From Caldilinea sp. (GTDB taxonomy: Bacteria > Chloroflexota > Anaerolineae > Caldilineales > Caldilineaceae): a stretch of DNA of 13,563 bases. Where the stretch lies: NCBI GenBank assembly GCA_026389955.1, contig JAPLGY010000177.1:1-13563 (forward strand), read 5' to 3'. The notes beneath the pieces were generated by a model. That model was not told where the DNA came from. It saw only the letters and a program-made list of their open reading frames with translations, and did no database searches. Each line of letters opens with the position of its first letter. Within the stretch, counting starts at the first letter, position 1. Below, in pieces: positions 1 to 10,462 of this stretch. The position numbers and the translations under genes were made by a program.

Positions 1-8
1 CCCTATGA

Positions 9-14
9 TACAAT
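9..14 (+). promoter_or_regulatory. Possible -10 element upstream of lon
   Basis: TACAAT at 9-14 matches the sigma70 -10 consensus at five of six positions, with an overlapping TATGAT at 4-9. Any -35 box would lie outside the window, so the promoter cannot be confirmed. Transcription would start near 21 and give a leader of about 75 nt before the lon ATG at 98. I see no CIRCE-type inverted repeat or other heat-shock operator in the visible leader. Confidence 0.25.
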
Positions 15-97
15 AAGACGATAAAATGGGTGTACAGTCTCACCGATCTTGACACAATCGAAAACACCCGCCTCCTTTCAGTGACAGGCCAACCAGG

Positions 98-2594
<2,497 letters not shown>

Positions 2595-2627
2595 CGCCGC
2601 CAGGACAGCGAAGAGTTCATCCCACTC

Positions 2628-2657
2628 TTGACGCCAAGTTTCATTTTATGTTATTAT
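2628..2657 (+). promoter_or_regulatory. Sigma70-like promoter of the PHP-domain gene
   Basis: A -35 box TTGACG (2628-2633) and a -10 box TATTAT (2652-2657) are separated by 18 bp, each with five of six consensus bases. They lie in an AT-rich patch just after the lon stop at 2594, in otherwise GC-rich DNA. The predicted start is near 2664, so the PHP gene can be transcribed independently of lon. Confidence 0.6.
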
Positions 2658-2671
2658 GAAAGGATAGGTCC

Positions 2672-2705
2672 TCTCTGGTCGGGCGACAGGTCGCTCGGCC
2701 AGAGA
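2672..2705 (+). promoter_or_regulatory. 15-bp stem-loop in the 5' leader of the PHP-domain gene
   Basis: Arms 2672-2686 and 2691-2705 pair over 15 consecutive positions (two of them G-U) around the tetraloop CAGG. If transcription starts near 2664, the hairpin begins within about 8 nt of the 5' end of the mRNA. No U-tract follows, so it is unlikely to be an intrinsic terminator for lon. A role in mRNA stability or as a protein-binding operator is possible, and this is inference. Confidence 0.6.
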
Positions 2706-2754
2706 TCGTGGACTTACCCGTCACACTTTGGTCGAGAGGAGACCAGACAAATCT

Positions 2755-4674
2755 GTGAGTCGCAAAAAAAAATCGAATACTGGGGGCACACAGCCGGCCC
2801 CAAGCCCCAAAACCCAACGGCGGTGGTACAAAGTCGATCTGCATCTGCATACCCCGGCTTCGCACGACTACGAAGAACCCGGTACCAGCTACCTGGACTG
2901 GCTGCGCAAGGCTGCCCAGCAGGGGCTGGAGATGGTGGCGATCACTGACCACAACACGGTCGCAGGGATCAGCGCCATTCGCAAAGAGCTGGACTGGCTG
3001 ACCCAGCTGGAGGCACAGGGACGGCTGACCGACCTGGAACGCGCTCGGCTGCAGGGCTGGCGTGAGGCAGCCAATCAGGTGGTCGTCCTTCCTGGCTTTG
3101 AGTTTACCGCTACGTTTGGCTTTCATATTTTGGCAATTTTTCCAGCCGAAACCTCCATACGCCAGCTGGAACACATTTTGTTGTCGATGAAGGTCCCCGC
3201 CAACAAGCTCGACGCCGGCAGCACCGAGACCGGAGCGACGACCGACGTGCTGACAGCCTACCGGATCATCCACGAGGCCGGGGGGTTGGTAATTGCCGCA
3301 CACGCAAACAGCACCCATGGCGTGGCGATGCGCAATTTTCCGTTTGGCGGGCAGACCAAGATCGCCTACACCCAGGACCCCCACCTGGATGCGTTGGAAG
3401 TGACCGACCTGGATCGGCCCGGGCGTTCGACCGCTCGCTTTTTCAACGGGAGCAAGTCTGAATACCCGCGGCGCATGCACTGCCTGCAGGGCAGCGACGC
3501 CCATCGGCTGACGGCAGACCCCCGCACCCCCAAACGACTGGGCATCGGAGATCGGGCCAGCGAACTTCTGCTGGACGAACCGACGTTTGACGCGCTGGCC
3601 GCGCTGTTGCGCTCCAAACAGTTTGACCGCGTGCGCCCTGCCCGCCCCGCAGATAAACCGTTTGACCCGTTGGACGTCGTGCGCGACGAAGGCCCCACGC
3701 TGGTGCAGAGCTTCCATGAGTCGGCCGCCCAGCGCGGAGGCAAATTCGACGCCATCCTGGCCGATCTCTGCGCCTTTGCCAACACGGCTGGCGGCGTCGC
3801 CTACATCGGTGCCGGGCCGGGCAAAGACAAGCTGCGCGGCCTGAATACCCCTGCCCAAGCCGAACAGGAGATCCGCCGCGCCCTCGACGAACGAATGACC
3901 CCCCGCTTCGAAGTCAAAATCGACACACTGCAAAGCGGGAGTGCCAAAGTGCTGCGCGTCCAGGTGGCCAAAGGGCTCGACCTGCCCTATGCCCTGGATG
4001 CCAACCGGTTCTACGTGCGTGACGAGGCGGAGACAACACTCGCCGTGCGCGACGAGATCGTCGCCCTGGTCCGCGAGGCATTGGGGTTCGAACCAGACAG
4101 CGAGGAGCCACCGCCCCTCCCCGAGTCCCCCCAGAACGCCCCAGAAACGGCCAAACCCGCCAGACGCCCTCCCCGCAAACCACCTGCGCCCACACAGCCC
4201 GCTGCACCGACGCAGCCCGTGCCCAAACAGCCCGTGCTCAAGCCCGTGCCCAAACAGCCTGCCGCACGCCCCCTGCCGCAGCCCGTCGTCGAAGGAAGCT
4301 CTCCGACCTCACCGACCGACGACACCACCTTCTATCTGCCGCAGGTCGGCGTGGAGATTGTCGACAACGAAGAACGCAACGGCCACCGCTTCTACACAAT
4401 CCGCGACTTGCGCAACGGCCATGTGATCAAAAATGTGACCCGCAAGGGTGCCCGCAAGTTGTGGAGCTACGCCATTCAACAGGCCGAAGATCGCCCCGTC
4501 GACCCAGCCAAAATTGAATGGCGCCAGGACACCGGCTTTGTCCGGATGGAACGCCGGGCAGGCAAGATGCGCTACGACCTGGCCCTGCGGGAAAAAGAAC
4601 GAATTCGCATCTTCTATGGGGTGACCGATGACGGCATGGACGGCGTTTGGGCTCAGTTCCTGCAGGACGAGTAG
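2755..4674 (+). CDS. PHP-domain phosphoesterase fused to an AlbA_2-like DNA-binding domain
   Basis: This is a protein of 639 residues if it starts at GTG 2755, which has AGGAG at 2737-2741 (13-nt spacing). A TTG at 2728 is in frame but lacks a ribosome-binding site. Residues 25-300 form a PHP domain, a metal-dependent phosphoesterase fold used in histidinol phosphatase, DNA polymerase proofreading domains and YciV-type nucleases. Its metal motifs are visible: DLHLHT (28-33), ITDHNT (63-68), AAHANSTHG (H183) and GSDAH (D248, H250). Residues about 306-430 resemble the Schlafen-type AlbA_2 domain, with the hallmark [12 protein letters not shown] and later the segments [11 protein letters not shown] and [11 protein letters not shown] Pro/Lys/Gln-rich linker (about 446-520) leads to a C-terminal domain (about 525-639) that I do not recognise. 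No signal peptide or membrane segment is seen, so it is probably cytoplasmic. The likely role is a nucleic-acid-directed phosphoesterase or nuclease, or a regulator. The substrate is unknown. Confidence 0.82.
   Translation: MSRKKKSNTGGTQPAPSPKTQRRWYKVDLHLHTPASHDYEEPGTSYLDWLRKAAQQGLEMVAITDHNTVAGISAIRKELDWLTQLEAQGRLTDLERARLQGWREAANQVVVLPGFEFTATFGFHILAIFPAETSIRQLEHILLSMKVPANKLDAGSTETGATTDVLTAYRIIHEAGGLVIAAHANSTHGVAMRNFPFGGQTKIAYTQDPHLDALEVTDLDRPGRSTARFFNGSKSEYPRRMHCLQGSDAHRLTADPRTPKRLGIGDRASELLLDEPTFDALAALLRSKQFDRVRPARPADKPFDPLDVVRDEGPTLVQSFHESAAQRGGKFDAILADLCAFANTAGGVAYIGAGPGKDKLRGLNTPAQAEQEIRRALDERMTPRFEVKIDTLQSGSAKVLRVQVAKGLDLPYALDANRFYVRDEAETTLAVRDEIVALVREALGFEPDSEEPPPLPESPQNAPETAKPARRPPRKPPAPTQPAAPTQPVPKQPVLKPVPKQPAARPLPQPVVEGSSPTSPTDDTTFYLPQVGVEIVDNEERNGHRFYTIRDLRNGHVIKNVTRKGARKLWSYAIQQAEDRPVDPAKIEWRQDTGFVRMERRAGKMRYDLALREKERIRIFYGVTDDGMDGVWAQFLQDE
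4214..4259 (+). repeat. 19-bp direct repeat in the Pro-rich linker of the PHP protein
   Basis: An identical 19-bp sequence occurs at 4214-4232 and 4241-4259, a period of 27 bp or nine codons. It encodes a repeated PVPKQP unit within the low-complexity linker. It preserves frame and is probably a small in-frame duplication that sets linker length. Confidence 0.75.
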
Positions 4675-4693
4675 ACACATCGCACCCCGACAG

Positions 4694-4716
4694 GAGCTGC
4701 CGCGACCGGCAAGCTC
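4694..4716. terminator. Weak hairpin between convergent genes
   Basis: GAGCTGCCG (4694-4702) can pair with CGGC-A-AGCTC (4707-4716) around a 4-nt loop, with one bulged A. It lies in the 40-bp gap between the PHP stop (4674) and the UbiA-type stop (4715), overlapping the latter. No U-tract follows on either strand, so termination is uncertain. Confidence 0.25.
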
Positions 4717-5629
4717 ACCAAAGATAGATGAGCCCCACGACAGCCAGCGCCCAGAACACGCTGTTGACCAACAGCGGACGATCTTCGAGCAGCAGCTCGT
4801 CTGGGGCTCCTCCCAGCTGTTTGACATGGACCAGATACAGATAGCGCGCCAGCATGTAGAAGACAAACGGCACGGTCAACAACATCTTGGAATGGGCCAA
4901 CGCAGTCGTGGCGTCGAAGCTGTAAAAAGTATAGGAGACCAGGGTGGCCGTCACCACCATCCCGATGATCTGGTCCAAAAGCGGCAGGTTGTACTCAGAC
5001 AGGATGGCGCGGTGGCTGGCAGCCCCCCCTTCCAGCAGCACGATCTCCTGACGTCGCTTGCCAAAGCCCAGAAAAAGCGCCAGCAGCGTCACACAGACAT
5101 AGAGCCAGGGACTGAAATTTTCCACCTGGACCACGACCACACCGGCGACCACCCGCAGCAAAAACCCGAGCGCCAGCACCATCACGTCAACAATCACCAC
5201 ATTTTTGAGCCAGAAGCTGTAGGCCACATTCTGAACCAGATAGACGAGCAAGATCCAGCCAGCCCAGAAATGGAGCCAAAACGCAATCGCCAGCGCAGCC
5301 AGAGCCAGCAGCCCCATGGCCACCCATGCCACCCGAGGGTCCAGCTGGCCGCTCGCCAGCGGGCGATTGCGTTTCCGGGGGTGTCGGCGATCCTTTTCTC
5401 TGTCTGCCAGGTCATTGACAATATAGACACTGCTCGAAATCAAACAGAAGGCCAAAAAAATCAACGTCGTCTGCACAAAGAGATCCAACCTGAAAAGCTT
5501 GCCGTCAAAGACGATCGCTGCATAGACGATGAGACTCTTGGCCCACTGGCGAGGACGCATGGTGCGCAGCAGCCCGCCGAGCTGATTTCGCTCGCTGGAA
5601 AACACTGTCGACAAAGATGAGGGTGGCAT
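4715..5629 (-). CDS. UbiA-family decaprenyl-phosphate phosphoribosyltransferase-like membrane protein
   Basis: This is a polytopic membrane protein of 304 residues with about eight or nine hydrophobic segments. The UbiA metal/diphosphate signature is intact: N72, D73, D76, D80, R81, then HPRK and RPLASG. A second conserved stretch is YSFWLKN...[12 protein letters not shown], and a cytoplasmic-loop motif GFGKRRQE follows. These features resemble the subgroup that transfers 5-phosphoribose from PRPP to a polyprenyl phosphate, named from mycobacterial Rv3806c, rather than quinone or heme prenyltransferases. Its product would be a lipid-linked ribose donor for envelope polymers. The ATG at 5629 has a strong Shine-Dalgarno (AGGAAGG, 5-nt spacing). 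It is divergent from tlyA across a 75-bp gap in which I see no clear promoter. Family identity is firm; the exact prenyl acceptor and sugar are inferred. Confidence 0.87.
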   Translation of the reverse strand: MPPSSLSTVFSSERNQLGGLLRTMRPRQWAKSLIVYAAIVFDGKLFRLDLFVQTTLIFLAFCLISSSVYIVNDLADREKDRRHPRKRNRPLASGQLDPRVAWVAMGLLALAALAIAFWLHFWAGWILLVYLVQNVAYSFWLKNVVIVDVMVLALGFLLRVVAGVVVVQVENFSPWLYVCVTLLALFLGFGKRRQEIVLLEGGAASHRAILSEYNLPLLDQIIGMVVTATLVSYTFYSFDATTALAHSKMLLTVPFVFYMLARYLYLVHVKQLGGAPDELLLEDRPLLVNSVFWALAVVGLIYLW

Positions 5630-5704
5630 GAATCCTTCCTTCTATGGACGATTCCAAACGGCAGCCAGACACTTGAACGGCCTGGCCCGCAGGAGTGGCT
5701 TCCC

Positions 5705-6556
5705 ATGTTACCGGAACAGCAGCCATTTCTGCAATCAGCGATGAAGAAAGAACGACTGGATCGACTGGTGGTTGCGCGCGGGCTGGCCCCAAGCCGCGAA
5801 CAGGCACAGCGGCTGATTATGGCGGGGGAAATCGAAGTCAACGGTGTCCGCGCGGACAAACCCGGACACCTGGTCGACGCCGCAGCCACCATCGCTGTGC
5901 GACAACCTCTCCCTTACGTCAGCCGTGGAGGAGTCAAGTTGGCCGCAGCCCTCGACGCGTTTGCGCTCGCTGTCCGCAACCTGGTCGCCGTCGATATCGG
6001 GGCCAGCACCGGTGGCTTCACCGACTGCCTGCTGCAGCGGGGGGCAGCCTGCATCTATGCGGTCGATGTCGGCTACGGCCAGCTGGCCTGGAAACTGCGC
6101 ACCGACCCGAAGGTCGTCGTGCTGGACCGCACCAACGTGCGCTACCTGGAAGCTCTGCCGGGGGGGGTCCAGGCCAACCTGGCCGTCATCGACGCCAGTT
6201 TCATCGGTCTGGCGCTGGTGCTGCCGGCAGCACTGCGGCTGCTGTCCCCAGAAGGCCAGATCGTCGCATTGGTCAAGCCACAGTTCGAGGCTGGTGCGGC
6301 GGACGTCGGCAAAGGCGGGGTCGTGCGCGAGCCAGCGGTCCACCGGCGGGTCTTGCACGAAAGTTGCACCGCCGCCGAAACCCTGGGCCTGCATGTCGCT
6401 GGTCTGATCACTTCCCCAGCCCTTGGGCCGGCCGGCAACGTCGAGTTTCTGCTCTGGCTGACGCGCACAGCCCCGCCCCGCCCCTTCGCACGCGAACCCG
6501 CCATCACAGCTGCCTTGGCCGCAGCAGAGTCATTGCGCCGTCGACCCGCCAGCTGA
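5705..6556 (+). CDS. tlyA: TlyA-family rRNA (cytidine-2'-O)-methyltransferase
   Basis: This is a protein of 283 residues with an N-terminal S4 RNA-binding domain (about 17-70, containing [18 protein letters not shown]) and a Rossmann methyltransferase domain of the RrmJ/FtsJ type. The SAM-binding motif is [12 protein letters not shown] (96-107). A K-D-K-E set is present at K78, D163, K191 and E247, with the same spacings (85, 28, 56) that I recall for the tetrad of mycobacterial TlyA. Family members 2'-O-methylate cytidines of 16S and/or 23S rRNA, which influences capreomycin sensitivity in mycobacteria. The start at ATG 5705 is chosen because AGGAG lies at 5691-5695 with 9-nt spacing. The next in-frame ATG (5741) lacks a ribosome-binding site. 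The last 27 bp overlap the convergent ferredoxin gene. Confidence 0.94.
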   Translation: MLPEQQPFLQSAMKKERLDRLVVARGLAPSREQAQRLIMAGEIEVNGVRADKPGHLVDAAATIAVRQPLPYVSRGGVKLAAALDAFALAVRNLVAVDIGASTGGFTDCLLQRGAACIYAVDVGYGQLAWKLRTDPKVVVLDRTNVRYLEALPGGVQANLAVIDASFIGLALVLPAALRLLSPEGQIVALVKPQFEAGAADVGKGGVVREPAVHRRVLHESCTAAETLGLHVAGLITSPALGPAGNVEFLLWLTRTAPPRPFAREPAITAALAAAESLRRRPAS

Positions 6557-6907
6557 ACAGAAGGACGTGGGGGCAGACGGTCCCCCCAGCCGGTGAAAGA
6601 CCGCCTCGCTGACCGGCTTTCCCCCGCGCAGATGCTCGTCGAGAATCCGGCGCAGCAACGGCTCGTCGACACTGTGATACCAGATCCCGTCCGGGTAGAC
6701 GACCAACAAAGGCCCGTTGTAGCAGACCCCCAGACAAGGAGTTTTGCCCCGTTTGACCCGCAGGGGGTTGTCATAGGCACCCAGATCGCCCAACAGCCTG
6801 CCCAACAGTCGATACAGCTGCTCTGCCTGGCCCAACGGGTCACAGTAGACGCCGGTACAAAGAAACACATGGCGCGCGTAAGGCGCCATCTCGGGTGCAT
6901 CGTGCAT
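6530..6907 (-). CDS. Small [2Fe-2S] ferredoxin, thioredoxin-like fold
   Basis: This is a protein of 125 residues. Cysteines C17 and C22 (CTGVYC) and C58 and C62 (CLGVC) form a four-Cys cluster like that of the thioredoxin-like [2Fe-2S] ferredoxins (Shethna/NuoE-related). Between and after them are [10 protein letters not shown] and [13 protein letters not shown], typical of small stand-alone ferredoxins that carry electrons in the cytoplasm. A fifth cysteine (C117) sits in a poorly conserved tail. ATG 6907 is preferred because it gives a normal-length protein that starts shortly before the domain. The open frame continues upstream to 7126 but that extension looks non-coding. The extended -10 at 6970-6978 would give a leader of about 55 nt. 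The redox partner is unknown. The stop overlaps tlyA by 27 bp. Confidence 0.85.
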   Translation of the reverse strand: MHDAPEMAPYARHVFLCTGVYCDPLGQAEQLYRLLGRLLGDLGAYDNPLRVKRGKTPCLGVCYNGPLLVVYPDGIWYHSVDEPLLRRILDEHLRGGKPVSEAVFHRLGGPSAPTSFCSAGGSTAQ

Positions 6908-6969
6908 GGCTTTTCCCCATCTTTTTGTCCGATTTCTTGCCAGAACAGATCCGGCAGAAGTTGCTGGAC

Positions 6970-6978
6970 AGTATAGCA
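6970..6978 (-). promoter_or_regulatory. Extended -10 promoter for the ferredoxin gene
   Basis: On the minus strand the sequence TGCTATACT (6978 to 6970) is an extended -10 (TGn plus TATACT). The -35 region at 17-bp spacing is poor, as is common for extended -10 promoters. The predicted start is near 6963. Confidence 0.4.
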
Positions 6979-7048
6979 GAGCGGTGCCCGCAGCTTGGAG
7001 AAGCAGCTTCCAATGCAACGACAGACGTACAATCGCCACCTTCTGACT

Positions 7049-7078
7049 TTGGCGACTCTCTCGGGAAGGACCTATACT
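7049..7078 (+). promoter_or_regulatory. Sigma70-like promoter for the Nudix-epimerase operon
   Basis: A -35 box TTGGCG (7049-7054, four of six consensus) and a -10 box TATACT (7073-7078, five of six) are 18 bp apart. Transcription would start near 7085 and leave an unusually long leader of about 173 nt before ATG 7258. Confidence 0.4.
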
Positions 7079-7195
7079 TGTAGACAAGGCCAGCGTTCTG
7101 CTGCAGCCCATCTGCTCCATCAGCATAAAGGGGATGGCAGAGAGTTCTCAACAAGATCAGGGGGCGAAGACGAAATTCCCCCCCAGCTTCAGAGG

Positions 7196-7232
7196 GTCTG
7201 TTCCAAAGGAGAGTCTGTTCCAAAACAGTCTC
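7196..7232 (+). repeat. 12-bp direct repeats plus imperfect palindrome before the Nudix gene
   Basis: GTCTGTTCCAAA occurs at 7196-7207 and 7213-7224, a 17-bp period. The second copy is part of an imperfect palindrome at 7211-7232: GAG, one mismatch, CTGTT, CCAA loop, AACAG, mismatch, CTC. It lies 26-62 bp before the start codon and could be an operator or leader hairpin. The function is inferred only from position. Confidence 0.5.
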
Positions 7233-7257
7233 TGCCCAGGCCTCAAAGAACAAGAGT

Positions 7258-7825
7258 ATGAGCCAGCATCTCTATCAATTTTGTCCGCGCTGCGCCCACC
7301 CGCTCGAAGACCGCATCCTGGCAGGAAAATCGCGTCGCAGCTGCCCCTCCTGCGGGTTTCTCCATTTTCCAGACCCCAAAGTTGCAGTGGTCGGCCTGAT
7401 CGAAGCGGACAGCCAAATCCTGCTGGTTCGGCGGGCAGTCGAACCGGGCTGTGGCCTGTGGGCGTTGCCGGGCGGCTACATGGATGCCGGCGAACTGCCG
7501 GCGGCAGCACTGCAGCGCGAGGTGGCTGAAGAAGCAGGGATGGCGGTGGCAGTGGGTGACCTGCTGGACATTTTTCCGATGGTCAACCACGGCAGCGCCA
7601 GCTTGGGGATTGTCCTGGCATTTCATGGCTGGCCCATCGAACCGTCGTCGGTGCCTGTCGCTGCCGACGACGCCGACGACGCCCAATGGTTCTACGCCGA
7701 CACCTTGCCATCCGCCTTGGCCTTTGCTTCGACCCAGCGGCTGCTGGCCCGCTGGCGCGGCCAGCAGAGCAACGGTCTGCCAGCCCGGGAACAGGCCGCA
7801 ACGCCCCACGAGAAAAGAAACAGCC

Positions 7826-7836
<11 letters not shown>
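7258..7836 (+). CDS. Nudix hydrolase with N-terminal zinc ribbon
   Basis: This is a protein of 192 residues. A zinc ribbon uses C9, C12 (CPRC) and C29, C32 (CPSC). It is followed by a Nudix domain with a complete Nudix box, G73-x5-E79-x7-R87-E88-V-x-E91-E92-x-G94, which binds the catalytic divalent metal and hydrolyses nucleoside-diphosphate-X compounds. The zinc ribbon followed by FPDPKVAV resembles NudC-like and ADP-ribose/NADH pyrophosphatase relatives, but the longer N-terminal domain and SQPWPFPxS array of true NudC are absent, so the substrate is not assigned. The last 55 residues or so are Gln/Arg/Ala-rich and probably disordered. The Shine-Dalgarno before ATG 7258 is weak. Its 3' end overlaps the epimerase gene by 11 bp, implying co-translation. 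Confidence 0.92.
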
Positions 7837-8902
<1,066 letters not shown>

Positions 8903-8927
8903 CCGCTCAGCAACCGCCAGCGCCGGC

Positions 8928-9488
8928 TCATTTTTTGTCGATCGGAATTTGCTGGGAGTCCGGTTCTGCACTGGCGGCAGGGGATTCCTCCGTCGCCGAC
9001 CGCTGAGCCCTGGCCTCCAGATCATGGGCGACCCGGTCAAGCTGGGCGCTGAAGGCCTGCAGCCCACTTTTCAAGGTCTCTGCCAGCTCGTTGACCAACT
9101 TGCTGGAGGCCATCTTTTCGCTGATCTCCTCGGCGATCTCTTCTGTCTTCTCCTTGATCTCCTCGGCGATCTCTTCTGTCTTCTCTTTGATCTCCTTGGC
9201 CTCTCGCGAAGCCGCTACCTGGTGAAAGCTGTTCTCCAGCGTCGCAGCGAGCTGTTCGGCGCCCGTGCGCAGATCGTTCTCCAACTGACGGCGCTGGTCG
9301 CTCTGCCACCACTGCCGCCCCAGATTGCTCAGCCGGTTGGCCAACCCCCCCAACTCGTCCATCAGCTCCTGGGCCGCCTGTCCGACTGGACTTTCTTTGC
9401 CTTGCGGTTCAGCCCCCTGCGGGTTCGTCGTGGCCTGTTCGTTGTTTTCCATAGCCCCCGTTGCCTTTCTGTTCGTCAAAAGTGCCAT
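8928..9488 (-). CDS. Hypothetical hydrophilic coiled-coil protein
   Basis: I do not recognise a family. The longest form is 186 residues from ATG 9488. An in-frame ATG at 9452 (174 residues, MENNEQA) is equally possible, and neither has a strong Shine-Dalgarno. The protein is very rich in Glu, Gln, Ala and Lys, with no signal peptide, membrane segment or cysteine. A Gln/Pro/Gly-rich N-terminus leads to amphipathic helices (about 35-165). The core is an 11-residue unit IKEKTEEIAEE repeated twice and then degenerating, a hendecad coiled-coil pattern. The C-terminal 20 residues are Ser/Ala/Glu-rich. It could be an oligomerising scaffold, a membrane-surface-associated protein or a stress (LEA-like) protein. 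An extended -10 lies at 9520-9528 just upstream. Its stop is 25 bp from the convergent epimerase stop. Confidence 0.7.
   Translation of the reverse strand: MALLTNRKATGAMENNEQATTNPQGAEPQGKESPVGQAAQELMDELGGLANRLSNLGRQWWQSDQRRQLENDLRTGAEQLAATLENSFHQVAASREAKEIKEKTEEIAEEIKEKTEEIAEEISEKMASSKLVNELAETLKSGLQAFSAQLDRVAHDLEARAQRSATEESPAASAEPDSQQIPIDKK
9123..9188 (-). repeat. 33-bp tandem repeat encoding a hendecad coiled coil
   Basis: Two adjacent 33-bp copies (9123-9155 and 9156-9188) differ at one base. A third partial copy starts at 9189. The unit is exactly 11 codons and stays in frame with the hypothetical coiled-coil gene, so copy number changes would lengthen the helix without shifting frame. 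Confidence 0.85.
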
Positions 9489-9784
9489 ACGCAGTCAATT
9501 CCATGGAGACTCCACCTCCAGTATAACATGGATTGAACGGCCCGTACAGACCCCCCCAAACCCCAATTGTATGATCCATCTGCCCACAACTGGGCTGTCC
9601 TGAAAAGAGGAAGGAAAGTATACAGCTGGTTGCCACGAATGATCAGATACCGCCGCTGCCTGGAAAAGATGGTGGACCGGCCGTCGCTGTTGGGTTGGCC
9701 GGAGAAGGCGATCCTGGCAAAGGCACGGCAGTCCGTGGGCAGATGGCCCTGCTCCTTCAGCCGCACGACATCGACACGCGGCAC
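9476..9784 (-). CDS. Short hypothetical ORF, possibly a gene remnant
   Basis: A 102-residue frame starts at GTG 9784, 18 bp after the HAD stop on the same strand, with AAGGG about 10 nt before it. The first 55 codons or so have strongly GC-biased third positions like the surrounding genes and give a plausible basic protein segment (VRLKEQGHLPTDCRAFARIA, then RRYLIIRGNQLYTFLPLF). Codon bias then fades, and the last 30 residues or so look like non-coding translation that runs over the promoter and possible start of the next gene. I recognise no domain. It may be a small real gene, a truncated one with a lost 3' end, or chance. Confidence 0.35.
   Translation of the reverse strand: MPRVDVVRLKEQGHLPTDCRAFARIAFSGQPNSDGRSTIFSRQRRYLIIRGNQLYTFLPLFRTAQLWADGSYNWGLGGSVRAVQSMLYWRWSLHGIDCVWHF
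9520..9528 (-). promoter_or_regulatory. Extended -10 promoter for the coiled-coil gene
   Basis: The minus strand reads TGTTATACT from 9528 to 9520, a TGn-extended -10. The -35 position (TGTACG, 9548 to 9543, 17-bp spacing) is weak. The predicted start near 9513 would leave a leader of 25 nt to ATG 9488 or about 60 nt to ATG 9452. Confidence 0.4.
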
Positions 9785-9802
9785 CCCAATGCTGCCCTTG
9801 GC

Positions 9803-10462
9803 TTATCGCCGTCGCTCTGGCAGGTAGGCTGCTATCTCACGATACGAGTTCCAGACCACGTCGGCGCCGGCAGCCATCAGCGCATCGGCAGAATAGGTGG
9901 TGGTCAGCCCGATCACATGACAGCCAGCAGCTTTGGCAGAACGCACACCGTTGCGCGAGTCTTCGATCGCAACACAAAACTGGGTCGACACCCCCAACTG
10001 CTCAGCTGCACGCAGATAGGGCTCAGGGTCCGGTTTGGTACGGCTCACATCTTCAGCGGTGACGACTGCATCGAAGTAGCGGTGCAAGTCAAAACGGTCA
10101 AAGGCCAGCTGCTGGTTGGCACGCAAGGCAGAGGTCGCCAACCCAAATGCCGCAAAATGGGGACGGCTGCGCTGAATAAAGTCGACCGCGCCCGGGATGT
10201 CCCGAACGCGGTCGGCCAGCTGCAAGAATGCCCGCTGCTTGGCGTCCAGCAATGCAGAGACAGATTGGCGCCCCCCCAGATAGTGGCGGTTGATATACTC
10301 GACCAGCTGGAGATCCGGAATGCCAATGAATTCATCCAGCAGTGTATCGGTCAGCTGCACTCCCTGCGCAGCCGCCATCGCTCGCATCGATTCATGGTGG
10401 AGTGCCTCTGAATCGATGATCACCCCATCCATGTCAAAAATAATTGCCTGAAAATTCTGCAT
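9803..10462 (-). CDS. HAD-superfamily hydrolase, beta-phosphoglucomutase/phosphatase-like
   Basis: This is a protein of 219 residues, the usual length for subfamily I HAD enzymes with a helical cap. Motif I is FDMDGVIIDSE with nucleophile D10 and acid/base D12. Motif II is LATSALR (T110/S111), motif III is K143 in TKPDPEPYL, and motif IV is E167-D168 in EDSRNG, the Mg2+ ligands. The GVIIDSE signature and KPDPEPYL are shared by beta-phosphoglucomutase, phosphoglycolate phosphatase and sugar-phosphate phosphatases, so the substrate (probably a small sugar phosphate) is not fixed by sequence. ATG 10462 has AAGGA 8 nt upstream. It lies 48 bp after the ABC transporter stop on the same strand and is probably the third gene of that operon. 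Confidence 0.92.
   Translation of the reverse strand: MQNFQAIIFDMDGVIIDSEALHHESMRAMAAAQGVQLTDTLLDEFIGIPDLQLVEYINRHYLGGRQSVSALLDAKQRAFLQLADRVRDIPGAVDFIQRSRPHFAAFGLATSALRANQQLAFDRFDLHRYFDAVVTAEDVSRTKPDPEPYLRAAEQLGVSTQFCVAIEDSRNGVRSAKAAGCHVIGLTTTYSADALMAAGADVVWNSYREIAAYLPERRR

Larger units (their letters stand above)
6908..7257. other. 350-bp divergent intergenic region
   Basis: This gap separates the ferredoxin gene (-) from the Nudix gene (+). It holds one promoter candidate for each direction (6970-6978 on minus, 7049-7078 on plus), then a plus-strand leader of about 175 nt with two 12-bp direct repeats and an imperfect palindrome next to the Nudix start. Open frames here do not resemble proteins, and I find no tRNA or known riboswitch pattern. 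Confidence 0.5.

Noticed and set aside
49..54. TTGACA resembling a -35 box before lon
   Set aside because: The bases 16-18 bp downstream (around CTCCTT) do not resemble a -10 element, and the lon start would be too close.
2641..3933. Long open frame opposite the PHP gene (430 codons)
   Set aside because: The plus strand carries conserved PHP motifs with intact metal ligands, and the reverse translation has no recognisable motif.
4628..5620. Plus-strand open frame opposite the UbiA-type gene (330 codons)
   Set aside because: Its composition (His/Gln/Arg-rich) is that of antisense to a membrane protein. The minus strand shows the UbiA signature and a strong ribosome-binding site.
8903..8937. 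Possible intrinsic terminator (GC-rich stretch followed by TTTTTT) after the epimerase gene
   Set aside because: The GC-rich part only forms very short or bulged stems, and the T-run encodes the C-terminal lysines of the convergent gene. Pairing is too weak to call.
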